In this document: piece after piece, positions 33,080 to 43,989 of the stretch
Numbering within the stretch: the stretch's first letter is position 1
Layout of the letters: every line of letters starts with the position of its first letter
Assembly: GCA_022457155.1 (NCBI GenBank)
Contig: JAJGOT010000451.1
Coordinates: 310,001 to 374,000, forward strand
DNA from: Cladopsammia gracilis
Taxonomy: Eukaryota; Cnidaria; Anthozoa; Scleractinia; Dendrophylliidae
DNA: 64,000 nucleotides
Reading direction: 5' to 3'
Notes under the pieces: model-generated
Told to the model about the DNA's origin: nothing
The model's database searches: none
Seen by the model: only the letters and a program-made list of their open reading frames with translations
Made by a program: the position numbers and the translations under genes

Positions 33080-33539
33080 GAACTACACTTACATGTCTCC
33101 ACAATTGACTCTGGGAGTGAAAGGGTTAAGGTTTCAAACAAAAATTCCTGTTTCGTGATAATTCAACGCAAAATCTCAGCAGAGATCGGTAATTAGAAGT
33201 TGTAGTTTTACCCTGAAACAGCAGATTTTGGTATGAAAAATGATTGTCCCTGTTGTTAGATAAGTGCATCAAAGATAAACTAACATCGTTGTTGAAATAG
33301 TTTAAATAAGCTACCCAATATGTATAATTTTGTGGTTTTGTATTAAGATGGATTTTTCATGATTAATAAATGAATGAAACATTTCTGTTTACTTTAAAAC
33401 TGTTTACAGCCGAATTGGAAGTGGATGGTTTTAACGACTTGCATCAAAATTCAGGACCCAAACACACAAAGTAGAGAACATAGCCAGAGGCTCATTTACT
33501 GGTGCAATCATAAAACCGCAAAAATAAGGGGCCCAGTGT
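33080..33539. other. Intergenic, nothing recognised
   Basis: AT-rich DNA between the tandem array and the minisatellite. Confidence 0.5.
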
Positions 33540-33555
33540 AACCTGCGAATGCAGC

Positions 33556-33850
33556 CACCTCTTATTGCCAGATACCTTATTGCTTCAGGCCGCTAGGGAC
33601 ATTTTCACCTCTCATTGCTTCCGGCCGCTAGGGACATTTTCACCTCTTATTGCTTCAGGCCGCGAGGGACATTTTCACCTCTTATTGCTTCTGGCCGCTA
33701 GGGACATTTTCACCTATCATTACTTCTGGCCGCTAGGGACATTTTCACATCTCATTGCTTCTGATCGCTATGGACATTTTCACCTCTTATTGTTTCTGGC
33801 CACTAGGGATATTTTCACCTCTTATTGCTTCTGGACGCCAGGGGCATTTT
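33556..33850. repeat. 35-bp minisatellite, left block (~8 copies)
   Basis: Unit CTTCTGGCCGCTAGGGACAT plus TTTCACCTCTTATTG. The same unit in the same orientation resumes at 56,762 to the right of the Polinton composite. CCTGCGAATGCAGCCACCTC precedes it and recurs inverted after the right block at about 56,996-57,015. Confidence 0.85.
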
Positions 33851-35569
33851 ATTAACCCCGTTCATTACAGTGTCTGAAAGCTGGGTGCGGCTTTGATTGT
33901 AACAGGGGAGAGGCGGGGCAGAAGACAATAGTTGCTAACAATAGCAAAACAAAGAATAATATATTCCCCTCATATTAAAATATAATATATTCCGTTATAT
34001 TCCCCCTATATAATAATATAAAATAAAATATAAATATATAATATAATATTAATATAATATAAAATATTCCGTCATATTCCCCCTCGCCTTAGTTCCCTAA
34101 TAATAGAATAACACAAACGGGAAGACAAAATAGGGCTTAAACACAAAGTTCCGATATAAAAGGAGCCTGGCCTGGCTATTCTCACCTCCAGTCGTCAATC
34201 AACCACTGAATCATTAACAACTGACAAACAACATGCATCATTACTTAGAAAATGGTCACACCCACTCAACCAGTGAGTGCCCAGTATTTGTGTGCTCTAT
34301 ATCCCATAAACTGTCTTAAATTATGTAAAGAGGCGGGGGCTTTGAAGCCCAGGGAAATTGTGGGGTAAAATAACTACTCATTAGTAAGCTCTATATAGAA
34401 CATACTAATGAATTCTTTTGTTTTCCTTTGTCTAAAAGCCTCATTAATATGCTCTATATAGAGCATACTAATGAGAAAATAGAGCATACTAATAAGTATA
34501 TAGAGCATACTAATGAATTACAGGCTGCTAATTCAAAAACAATTTGCAGTTTACGTTATAAAAATGACAATTTTATTTGAAGTTTTCGCTTTACGTAACT
34601 TAAGCAAGAGATTAGTCACCAAAATAACAAAACCAAATTCGACTTAACAATTTTTTGGGAAAATTAAATGAAAGACTTTGTTTATAGGGTATTATGTCCG
34701 TGTAGTCTATTGTTTAGTCTTTTGTTTTTGTCCTTGTGTACGGGTACACCAGGACAGAACCGAAAGACTGGTCTCACCGTGCTTTGGAATTCTGTCTCTT
34801 TCTCTTTGCTCAATTTCGTTCAAACGTGCACTTTTATCGAATTCATCCCCCAAGCACTCGGATTTGTCTACGCTCAAAAGCAAGTAACTCTTGAGTGGCA
34901 AGGACGGCCTCAAGTTCCTCGGGCTCTGTATACTGGCTCATAGCCGGAGCAAATGAGCCATCAAAACAACAAAGAATAAACAAAGCTCCGAAAAAAGAAA
35001 AGCATTGTTATTCGTAAAATTCTATCCCAACATTACGGCGACGTCCAAAACAAAATAACAACGTGATTCCCAAATGTGAATGACACAATTAAAATGCGCT
35101 CATAAATACAATCTGCATAAAATATGGTTTCTTCGCGGATATGACCATTTTCTAAGACGGTTAGACAATGAACGCTCGTGTCCTATGGGATATAGAGCCT
35201 CTCGCATTAGATAGAAGTGCCACTCGGGCTACGCCCTCGTGGCCTTCTATCTATGCTCGAGGCACTATATCCCATAGAACACTCGCGTTCATTGTCTAAC
35301 CCTTACTAAGACCATTGCTAACACAATTTGGAAAAACTTTATGAAAGTTAAATCAGAAGTCTTTATGAACTTGTATTTCTTTTTTGGCTTAGGTAAAACC
35401 TTGGTTTATTAGATTTTTGAAGCAAATTATATTTAAAGGACGCGCAAGTTGACCAAAGACGCCTTAAGGAGGAGGAGGGGGAGGAGTTAAGTCTTTTATA
35501 CGTAGATAGTAAATGGCACGCCTACACTGACTCCCTTTGTGGGGTTACGTTTGCGTCGCATTGGAGCCT

Positions 35570-36094
35570 TCAGATTTTTGCTCGCACGAGCGTGTCTTTG
35601 AGGGATTTGCCTCTTTTGTATGATATTATCGGAGGTTTCTTGTAAATGGTTTTTAGCAGTGGCTGGTTTTGTATTAAACTCCAGTTATCCATCACTATTT
35701 GTTTGAGATTTTGCACTGCTGGGTGGTACGTAGTGAAAAAAGGCAATATGTTATCATGAGTCTTTTTCTTTTGTTCGAGTGCCGACTGTCTGAAGGCGAA
35801 ATTGACCCCTGATAGCGACCTCTCTATGACTGTTTTTGGATACCCACGCGCTATAAGGCGTAGTTTGAAGTTAGAGAGGCACTCTTCAAATGTTGTTTTT
35901 GAAGAGTTCGTTCTCAGTAGTCTAATTGCTTCGCCTTTGATAAAACCTCTTTTTTCGCCTGGCGGGTGGCAAGAGGTAAAGTGTGTATATTGAAAGGTTT
36001 CAGTCGGTTTGTAGTGTGTCTTGATGTCCAGGATGGATTCGCTTTTAAACCTTTCCCCTTTGAATACAACTGTATCGAGGAAAGACAATGAACG
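35570..36094 (-). pseudogene. Penelope-like reverse transcriptase C-terminal fragment
   Basis: About 175 residues. It begins LSFLDTVVFKGERF and LDIKTHYKPTETFQYTHFTS, then GFIKGEAIRLLRTNSS, LIARGYPKTVIERSL, ILPFFTTYHPAVQNLKQI and KPPIISYKRGKSLKDTLVRA. This is the thumb and C-terminal region typical of Penelope-like RTs. The palm with the catalytic aspartates is missing upstream, and a stop precedes any GIY-YIG endonuclease. The N-terminal ~40 residues of the open frame come from the inverted repeat and are not homologous. Confidence 0.7.
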
Positions 36095-36942
36095 CGAGTG
36101 TTCTATGGGATTTAGTGTGCCTCGAGCATAGATAGAAGTCCACGTGGGCGTTGCCCGAGTGGCACTTCTATCTAATGCGAGAGGCGCTATATCCCATAGG
36201 ACACGAGCGTTCATTGTCTAACCGTCTTAGAAAATGGTCATATCCGCGAAGAAAACATATGTTATGCAGATTGTATTTATGAGCGTATTTTAATTGTGTC
36301 ATTCACATTTGGGAATCACGTTGTTATTTTGTTTTGGATGTCGCCGTAATGTTGGTAGAATTTTACGAATAACAATGCTTTTCTTTCTTTGGAGCTTTGT
36401 TTATTCTTTGTTGTTTTGATGGCTCATTTGCTCCGGCTATGAGCCAGTATACAGAGCTCGAGGAACTTGAGCTCGTCCTTGCCACTCAAGAGTTACTTGC
36501 TTTTGAGAGCGTAGACATATCCGAGTGCTTGGGGGATGATATGAATTCCGCAAAAGTGCACGTTTCCAAAAGCCTACGACAGTGAACGAAATTGAGCAAA
36601 CAGAAAGAGACAGAATTCCAAAGCACGGTGAGACCAGTCTTTCGGTTGTTTCGGTGTGTACCGGAGGACAGATGACGAAAAACAAAAGGAACAAAGAACG
36701 ACAATAATACAAATGCAAAACAAGACCAAAAATACAGTACCACACAAACCATAGAAGACAATGAGTACCGGTACACGCAGAAAGACCCAGTCTTTCGTTT
36801 AATTTTTCCTAAAAATTGTAAGTCGAATTCGGTGATTAATGTCTTGCTTAAGTTATGTAAAGCGAAAACTTCAAATAAAATTGTCATTGTTGTTTTTGTT
36901 TAAATTAGCTGCCTGTAATTCATTAGTATGTTCTATATACTC

Positions 36943-36948
36943 ATTAGT
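36943..36948. repeat. Polinton target-site duplication ATTAGT, left
   Basis: Identical to 56,280-56,285. 6 bp is the standard Polinton/Maverick duplication length. Confidence 0.85.
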
Positions 36949-37286
36949 AGTAGGTGTAAAGAGCTAATTCTGAGACATTCTAATTTTCTCCTGAATTTCA
37001 CAGAATTGTCACAAAGTCAACAAATTCTAAAAATTTATCAATTTTCGTCATTTGTCACACAACTCCTAGCTTCTTCAAATCTGCTCAAACTCATCAGAAT
37101 TGAAAGGATTCTGTCGATTTGGGCAGGTGACAAATTATTTTTCATTTGTTATAATCCACACAAATTATTTCTGTGAAATTCAGGAGAAAATTAGAATGTC
37201 CCAGAATTAGCTCTTTACACCTACTTGAGCACAAAACAAAATCTTGAAATTAGCCAATTTCAAGATTTGTCCGCTGAATTTTCACA
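36949..37286. repeat. Left terminal repeat of the Polinton (338 bp)
   Basis: The outer 277 bp (36,949-37,225) form an imperfect palindrome: ~60-bp arms AGTAGGTGTAAAGAGC...GCTCTTTACACCTACT around an asymmetric centre. The inner 61 bp (37,226-37,286) are inverted relative to the right end. The outer 277 bp are in the same orientation as at the right end, not inverted. Confidence 0.85.
37243..37264. terminator. Hairpin after the polymerase gene
   Basis: CTTGAAATT-AGCC-AATTTCAAG, perfect 9-bp arms, 35 bp past the polymerase stop on the minus strand. The role as a transcript-end signal is inferred from similar hairpins at other borders in this element. The copy in the right terminal repeat lies at 55,963-55,984. 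Confidence 0.4.
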
Positions 37287-37298
37287 CAACAAAATTAG

Positions 37299-40200
37299 TC
37301 ATTTTCCAAAAATCTCACGTTCATTTGGGGAGAATATTTCTTCCATTCTCCAATGTCCCAACGCCAGATCAGTTTCATTTTCCAAAATTTCATGCTCATT
37401 TTGGGGGAATATTTTTCTCAGTCTCCAATGCCCCAACGCCAGCGTATCAATTCCATTTCCTAAAATCACTCTTTTGTCATCTTCCGCACTCAACGCAATT
37501 TTGGTCATGTTTTCCGTGAATAAATGGTGCCCTCTGCTGCGGAAGATACTTTGCCTTCTGAGTTGCATTTGTTTTGTCCTCAAACATTTCATGAAGTTTG
37601 CATGCCTCAAACTCTTTCTGATCATACATTTTTTCACTCCTTTTGCCTTTTGTTCCTCCGTGGTTTTTGCATTTTTCTCCATCAGGAAAGAATACAGTTT
37701 CGGTTTCAGGGCAATAAATTCTGACAGAATGGCACCTTCACATTCATCTTTCATCAACCCAATCTTTTTTTTGTTCCCTGGCACGATTGGCATTCCATTC
37801 AACACCGCCGGATGTTCTGGGGAAAAATCATTTGTGTCAAACCATTCTACCACATCCCCCGCAATGTCCGCAAAGAAATCTTCCGTTTCAATCTCCAGCA
37901 CCAAAGAATCTGTGTCGGTATAAAGGAGAGAAACATTTTTCCATTTTTTCTTCACATACCCATAGTGAAAATCATACATCAAAAGTTTGGACAAATCCAA
38001 GATTGACATTCCGACAAAGGTGGGTTTATTCATGACCACTCGCGTTTTCCTCATCTTGACTGCAATCAGAAACTCATCGAAAATTCTCACATCGGCGAAG
38101 TTGCATTTATTCACCAGCTTTTCTGCCCTTTCCGCATCTTTCACCAGTTCAATCGTGACTCGGTTTCTCAGGTTTTCCATGGTTTTCCCAAAGACTGAGT
38201 TGTTCATGAGTTTGAAGAAATCTTTTTCAAACTTCGTTTTTCCCTTGGATCTCAGGGCAGTGTTTTTATCAATATAACATTTCATGAAAGGTGCTTCTTC
38301 GAATTTGATTCCTCGTCTGATTTTTTTCAACTTCATTCCCAGGGAGCCAGGGGAAAATCATTATGGTCGTCATGCAATTCTGGGGGATAAATGAGATCAA
38401 CTTCAAGAATGCAACCTCGATTTTCTGTTTTCACAAAATATTCCCAGTTTTGCAAATCTTCTTCGCTCATCCATTGGAATTTCCCAACTGGAAGAGGCTG
38501 CGACATGGCCCATCCATAAAGGTTGTTTGCGTCCAAATAAACTAGGAAACGAGATGGCTCTTTTGGATCGAAATTCTTCATATATTGGTTGTTTGCTTTC
38601 GCAAATCGCTTGAATGCATTTGCGTTTCCTCCCCTGACTCCTTTTTCAATCATCAACAATTGTTCCACATCCTCCAGAAGTTCTAAGTTTGCTCCGGTTA
38701 CTTTCAGCATTGCATCCCAAGCCAACCCAGGGGTAGTGAAAAAGTGCGCTGGATCCAGTTCATAGTTTTCTTCGCAAAGTTTTCTGAAACTTTCCATGAC
38801 ATCTGCAAGCAGCAGCACGTCCGTTTTCAGATAAAGATCGTGAAACTCGCCCATATTTTTCACTTCAAATTCTTCCCAGACTCGCTGGGCATGGGCGAAG
38901 TCTTCATCTGAGATTTTTTCCTGATTCAATCTGGAGAAAAACGTGGTTTTTTTCGGTAATTTTTGCTCGAATTTATCAAATCCTGTCATGAATTCATAGG
39001 GATAAACTCCTTTTCGCCGCATCAAATCGCTTTTCTCACCAAAAAATCTGGTGATTTCTTTCAATTCTTCTTTGGGAAGATTTTTTGCAAGTGATTCCAA
39101 TCCTGCCAGCGTGAATTTGAAGGAATCCAGAAATCGAATTTCATGTTTCACTGAAAATTCTTTCCCTTTCTCCTCATTCCATTCTTTTTTCAACTCGAAT
39201 TTCAGGGAAAAGGAAATATATTTCTCCTCGTTGTTGGGGATGCATGTCACGCTCAAAACTTCATCCATTGTCCCCAAAACTCGTATAAAAAGATGAGCGT
39301 CATAGTTTGCCAGATTGTGAAAAAATACAGGGGTGAATTTTGGCCTTTGAAACTTGAGGTTGCAAGATTGATGCGCTGCTCCCCTGAATTTTCCTGAGAA
39401 GTGACAGTGATCCCTCACTTTGGACAGACTTTTTTCCCCGAATTCTTCTCGACACAACCAACACACCTTCGCTTCTCGAAATGATTTCCATTCTTGGTTG
39501 GTCAGGGGAATCATTTCCTTTTTCGGCAAATTCAAGTGAGCTTGTTTTACCCGGGAAATTAATTCCCGAATGAACTCTCTGGGAAGTTCTTCATTTTCAT
39601 TTGCAGCTCTCTTCAACACAGGCTCCATTTGCAAAAACGGGGAAACGAGATGAAACGCAAATCCGCAGGGGATATGCTCGTGGGTTTTTTGAGTTCCTCT
39701 CAGCGGTTTCAAGATTGACTCAAAATCTGCATATCCCACAACAGGCAGATGCATCATTTTTGCATAGTTTTGGAAGGAACAAGTTCCTCCTGGAAGTTCA
39801 ATTCTCGCGGCCTCAAAGTCTCCGCAAATGGTTTTGTGTTTCTCCAGACTTTCTACTCTGGGAAATGAATTGAGGCATCTTTTGCAGAAAAATCTTTCAT
39901 GCCCATTTCGCGAAACTTGGGAGCTTGCAAGGCGGGAGAAATTTTTTACCAGGCAATAGTGCGTTTTGAATTCTTCTGTCAGCAGAATCAAATCCACATG
40001 AAGTCTCTTTTCTTCCTTGGTGATTCTCAGGGGAAAAACAAATCCATCCTAGCCGAAAACGTTCACTGAAATGTCAGGATTTCTGGCCTCAAAAAACTTG
40101 ATTTTTTCCACGGCCATGGGGAATTCGCAACCATCCCAATTCATTTCTTCTGCTTGTTCTTGCAAAGCCGGTGTGATTCTTTCCGGATGGACCTCGATCA

Positions 40201-41049
40201 TATTTGCTGCTCTGCTCAAGCACCATTTGAAACACATCTCATCTTCATTTTGCATGTTGATCACGGCTTTCTTGTTTGCCAAGGCGGCAGGCAGTTCAAT
40301 CCACCCAGATCCTCGCAGTGGGTTCCAGCGCACAAAATGAATTTCCAAACGCAAAACTCTTTCAAACATCCAATTACTGCCCCTGCGATTGAAGTTTTCC
40401 AGATTCTCAATCATTTCTCTTTCCATTTCATCCAGAATTTCTGGGTTGTTTCCCAAATTCTTTTTCTGCCGGGAATGGAAAAATGGATCTTCAATCACTT
40501 CCTCTCCAGAAGCCAAATTGGTTTGGGACATTTCCGCATTCAGAACGCATTTCACTTTTGTTTGTGGATTTTCTCGCAGGAGCCTGAGAACCAGCCATCT
40601 TGCTCTCCGGAAGAAATCTTGGGGAGTTGGGGAATCATCTCCTTGAATTATGAATTGTCTCGCGAATCTTCGCAAAGCGGATTGCCCTTCTCCACTGCAG
40701 GATTGACTCTTCTCCGAACATCAACATCATTTACATTTTCCAACCAATTCGTCCAATCTACAATATTATCCACATTTTGTTCAATCGCTCTGGGAATGGC
40801 TCTGGAAGGAACACTTCTTCTTTCCGGAATCAAAAAAGGAACATTTATTTTTTCATTTTCGGCATCTAGAGGGTTGGTTTTTTGATGTTTCCGAGTTCTC
40901 AAACGAGCTGCTTTGTTTTTGGGCTGATCTAATCCCCCTCCTTGCCAAAGATTTTCAATTAAAAACTGCATCAGTTCATCTTTTTTCAATCGCGACCAAC
41001 CTCGCAAGTTTGTCGATCGTGCAAAGGATTGCCATGCAGCTAAAGACAT
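37299..41049 (-). pseudogene. polB: Protein-primed DNA polymerase B (pPolB), broken
   Basis: Replicates the element by protein priming. From ATG 41,049: an N-terminal SAP/Rho-like module (LRGWSRLKKDELMQFL), then a frameshift at about 40,650-40,675. Next come a family N-terminal region to 40,052 and an in-frame TAG at 40,049-40,051. The exonuclease follows (YADFES; NLANYDAH; YLKTDVLLLADV), then motif A YLDANNLYGW. The frame then breaks at 38,333-38,336, where part of the region between motifs A and B appears deleted (roughly 40-60 residues by family expectation). Motif B NNSVFGKT and motif C YTDTDS are in the last frame. The C-terminus has a short tandem duplication of a LALGHWR segment. Catalytic residues are still visible, but no full-length enzyme can be made. 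Confidence 0.88.
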
Positions 41050-41086
41050 TTTAATGGAGAAAAAATCTTTTTTCCCCATTAAAATG
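41047..41086. promoter_or_regulatory. Palindromic bidirectional start site
   Basis: CATTTTAATGG (41,047-41,057) and CCATTAAAATG (41,076-41,086) are perfect inverted copies. Each contains the start codon of one divergent gene (polymerase on minus, 41,084 on plus). Only 34 bp separate the two ATGs, so both transcripts must start within or beside this palindrome. Confidence 0.6.
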
Positions 41087-41572
41087 AAGTTTTCGATTCA
41101 GGAAGCCGGAGGTGAAAAACAAACTTTTTTCACATTCAAAGAAGCATCAGAAAAAACTGGACTTCCCTCCAAGACGATTTTGCGAGTTCTTAAATCTGAC
41201 AACACCAAATATACCAGAAGAGTCGACCAAAAAGTGTTTTGGATTCAGGAGGAAGAAGATACGCCATTCATCCAGATTGATGGGGAAGACTTTCGCACTG
41301 CCGAGGAAATTCAGGAACGATTTGGTTTGTCGCGCACAGTTTTTTTCAACCAACTTTGCAGGAAAAAAACTCATTTTCTGGATTCTCAGGAGAAATCGCA
41401 TGAAGTTACTGGGGTTTCTCCCAGACTGGAGAAATTTCTGAATCTCATGAGAGTGAAGGCTGCGGATGAAAAATTTATGCGTTCTCGAGCAAAAAAAGGA
41501 ATGGCTAAAGTTTACACCGACATAAATGCGGCGATGGATCAATGCGTTGAAGATTGTCAAGCAATGTTTTGA
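41084..41572 (+). CDS. Unknown protein with HTH-like repeats
   Basis: 162 residues from the ATG at 41,084 (ATTAAAATG motif; an in-frame ATG at 41,054 lies inside the divergent gene's start). Two segments look like small helix-turn-helix/NUMOD-type modules: FTFKEASEKTGLPSKTILRV and FRTAEEIQERFGLSRTVFF. The same module style is seen three times in the protein at 43,990-44,994. It is divergent from the polymerase across a 34-bp palindrome, a position often held by early regulators. DNA binding is inferred, with no family assigned. Confidence 0.6.
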   Translation: MKFSIQEAGGEKQTFFTFKEASEKTGLPSKTILRVLKSDNTKYTRRVDQKVFWIQEEEDTPFIQIDGEDFRTAEEIQERFGLSRTVFFNQLCRKKTHFLDSQEKSHEVTGVSPRLEKFLNLMRVKAADEKFMRSRAKKGMAKVYTDINAAMDQCVEDCQAMF

Positions 41573-41574
41573 AT

Positions 41575-41595
41575 TTTTTCTCTTTTGGAGAAAAA
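41575..41595. terminator. Intergenic hairpin
   Basis: TTTTTCTC-TTTTG-GAGAAAAA, perfect 8-bp arms between the stop at 41,572 and the next ATG at 41,595. Confidence 0.45.
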
Positions 41596-41819
41596 TGTCA
41601 GGGGAAAAGAAATCTGCTCAGCAAGAGGAAGCGGAAAAAATCAAAGCGGAAGTGGAAAAAATGCTAGAGGAAGCGGAAAAAAACAAAGAGGAATGGGAAT
41701 GGGAAAAAGCATGTGAAACAGAAAGAAACTTTCAAAAAGCTGTGGATATGGCCACTGGTTTTCTCCCAATCCAATCGGAAGAGGATCGTCAGTTCATGGA
41801 GAAATGGATTTGGATGTGA
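41595..41819 (+). CDS. Small charged coiled-coil protein
   Basis: 74 residues from ATG 41,595, which follows GGAGAAAA. Heptad-like and highly charged (EEAEKIKAEVEKMLEEAEKN), then FLPIQSEEDRQFMEKWIW at the C-terminus. No family recognised. It lies in a plus-strand row of three genes right of the polymerase, so an early or replication-related role is possible but not shown. Confidence 0.55.
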   Translation: MSGEKKSAQQEEAEKIKAEVEKMLEEAEKNKEEWEWEKACETERNFQKAVDMATGFLPIQSEEDRQFMEKWIWM

Positions 41820-41850
41820 AAAAAATCATTTTTTTATCTCACCCAAGAAA

Positions 41851-42474
41851 ATGAACCCCGCGAAAATATCTATCTCCAACATTTCTCTCGACGACCCCGT
41901 GAAAAAATCTTCTGGAAAAATTTCTTTTTGTCTTCTCCCATGCCTCAACAATGACAAATGGCTCAAAGTGAAACTCAAAACCAAATTCAAGATTTTCGCT
42001 CATCAAGGCAACTCGTTTTCTCTGGGGATCACTCTTCCGGAAGAAAACATCCGATTTTTCAAAGATCTGGAAAAACATCTCAACTCTGCTGCGATGAAAA
42101 AGAAGTCGGCAGTCAAAGAGCTCGGTCCGAATTTTGCTCGATTTCAGGAGGGAGATTTCACTCTCGTAAAAACTGACAAATCCGAGCAGGAAAAGATTTA
42201 TGCAAAGATTTATCCCTCCAAACTCCCGCACACGGATTTCTCGTGTCGATTTTGGGAATTGTGTGACGACGGGAAGAAAAAACCCATCTTGAGGCAAAAA
42301 GAACTCATGGGCGTGCCTCTCCGCGGGCAAGTTGTCTTTTCGATCAAACACCTTTTCTGCGGAAATGTGAAAGCAATCACATGCATTGTGGATGAAGTTT
42401 TGGTGGAGGAAAAGGTGGAAGCTGCCTCGGAATTCGATGAGTTTGAGGACAAGAATGAGGAGGATAAAGTTTGA
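41851..42474 (+). CDS. Unknown protein, possibly replication-associated
   Basis: 207 residues from ATG 41,851 (AGAAAATG). The protein is beta-rich by eye with alternating hydrophobic segments (WLKVKLKTKFKIFAHQGN, SFSLGITLPEENIRFF, GQVVFSIKHLFCGNVKAITC) and an acidic tail (EFDEFEDKNEED). Beta-barrel plus acidic tail is the profile of single-stranded DNA-binding proteins, and the place next to the polymerase fits, but this is only an inference. A hairpin at 42,480-42,507 follows its stop. Confidence 0.55.
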   Translation: MNPAKISISNISLDDPVKKSSGKISFCLLPCLNNDKWLKVKLKTKFKIFAHQGNSFSLGITLPEENIRFFKDLEKHLNSAAMKKKSAVKELGPNFARFQEGDFTLVKTDKSEQEKIYAKIYPSKLPHTDFSCRFWELCDDGKKKPILRQKELMGVPLRGQVVFSIKHLFCGNVKAITCIVDEVLVEEKVEAASEFDEFEDKNEEDKV

Positions 42475-42479
42475 TGATG

Positions 42480-42507
42480 GAAATTAATTCAGGCAGAATT
42501 AATTTTC
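42480..42507. terminator. Hairpin after the 41,851 gene
   Basis: GAAATTAATTC-AGGCA-GAATTAATTTTC, 11-bp arms with one bulge, 5 bp after the stop codon. Confidence 0.45.
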
Positions 42508-42528
42508 AAGAATGATAATCTGGAGAGA

Positions 42529-43890
42529 GTTTTTTCTCCGGGGGAAATGAAAAGAAATGGAATTCAAAATTCAAAAAATCTGAATTTGAATTTTTTTCCT
42601 TCAGAATTTAAATGCTGAATTGTTTTTATTTTTATCCCCGACAACATCCACCATTGATGAATTTCAACTATCAAGGGGGTAATAGTTACGCTGTTTTTAA
42701 GGCAAATATTTATTTATTCCCTGGGTTTTTTTATTTTGACAACTCATTTGACCATCTCAATTTTCCCAGGAGAGAGTAATTCTTCCTCCAAATAACAGAA
42801 TTTCACTCCAGATTTGAGATTCACTCCGGAAAAATGAATTTGAAATCTTCTCTGGGAATTATTTTTCAAAATCTTCTCCGGAAAAATGAATTTTGAAAAT
42901 GAATTTTGAAAATGTTCTCCGGAAAAATGAATTTTGAAAATGAATTTTGAAAATCTTCTCCGGAAAAATGAATTTTGAAAATGAATTTTGAAAATCTTCT
43001 CCGGAAAAATGAATTTTGAAAATGAATTTTGAAAATGAATTTTGAAAATCTTCTCCGGAAAAATGAATTTTGAAAATCTGAAATCTTCTCCGGGAATTAT
43101 TTTTCAAAATCTGAAATCTTCTCCGGAAAAATGAATTTTGAAAATCTGAAATCTTCTCCGGAAAAATGAATTTTGAAAATCTTCTCCGGAAAAATGAATT
43201 TTGAAAATCTTCTTCGGAAAAATGAATTTTGAAAATCTGAAATCTTCTCCGGAAAAATGAATTTTGAAAATCTGAAATCTTCTCCGGAAAAATGAATTTT
43301 GAAAATCTGAAATCTTCTCCGGAAAAATGAATTTTGAAAATCTTCTCCGGAAAAATGAATTTTGAAAATCTTCTCCGGGAATTATTTTTCAAAATCTGAA
43401 ATCTTCTCCGGAAAAATGAATTTTGAAAATCTGAAATCTTCTCCGGGAATTATTTTTCAAAATCTGAAATCTTCTCCGGGAATTATTTTTCAAAATCTGA
43501 AATCTTCTCCGGGAATTATTTTTCAAAATCTTCTCCGGGAAATGAATTTTGAAAAATTCGATTCTTTTTTGGCAGTTGGTTGGAATTTCATTTGTCTCCT
43601 GAAGTGAAATTCTGTTAGTTTGGAGGGCATTTTCTCTCTCCTGAGAAAATGGAGATGGTCAAATAATTTGTCAAAATCAAAAAAAACCTAGGGACAGACA
43701 AATATTTGCCTTAAAAACAACGGTGTTATTTCCCCCTTGATAGTTGAAATCCGTCTATAATGGATGTTGTCGGGGGGGTAAAATAAAAAATAAACATTTA
43801 AATAATTTTGGGGCAAAAAAATCCAAATTCAGATTTTTTGAATTTTTGAATTCCGATTCTTTTCATACCCTGGAGAAAGAAAATTCAGAA
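42529..43890. repeat. Tandem array between ~250-bp inverted arms
   Basis: About 42,820-43,550 holds roughly 20 copies of a short unit (TTCTCCGGAAAAATGAAT plus TTTGAAAAT, some with CTGAAATC). It is flanked by inverted arms 42,529-42,790 and 43,625-43,890 (for example CCGACAACATCCA and TGGATGTTGTCGG). There is no gene; the FKIHFSGEDF-type frame through it is an artefact. Candidate replication origin or a nested foldback insertion. Confidence 0.8.
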
Positions 43891-43989
43891 TCGGAATTTG
43901 AAAAAGTTTATTGAAACTTCATCCCAGTTTTTAGCCGGAAAGTTCATTCAATTTTCATGGAATTTTTTTATTTTACGCCATCAACTAAA

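Noticed and set aside
34668..34943. Short frames around 34.7 kb and 36.4-36.9 kb
   Set aside because: They are mirror images within the inverted-repeat arms, with no domains and no conserved frame between the two arms.
36094..36214. N-terminal extension of the Penelope-like RT frame
   Set aside because: This stretch is the inverted-repeat palindrome read in frame by chance; RT similarity starts only at about 36,094.
42859..43392. Long minus-strand frame with FKIHFSGEDF-type repeats
   Set aside because: It runs through the tandem array; repeats of a non-stop unit stay open by themselves. No homology, no start motif.
42780..43560. CRISPR-like array
   Set aside because: Units are contiguous without unique spacers and lie in eukaryotic DNA. 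It is a tandem repeat. The same holds for 15,206-15,684, 32,390-33,075 and the 35-bp minisatellites.
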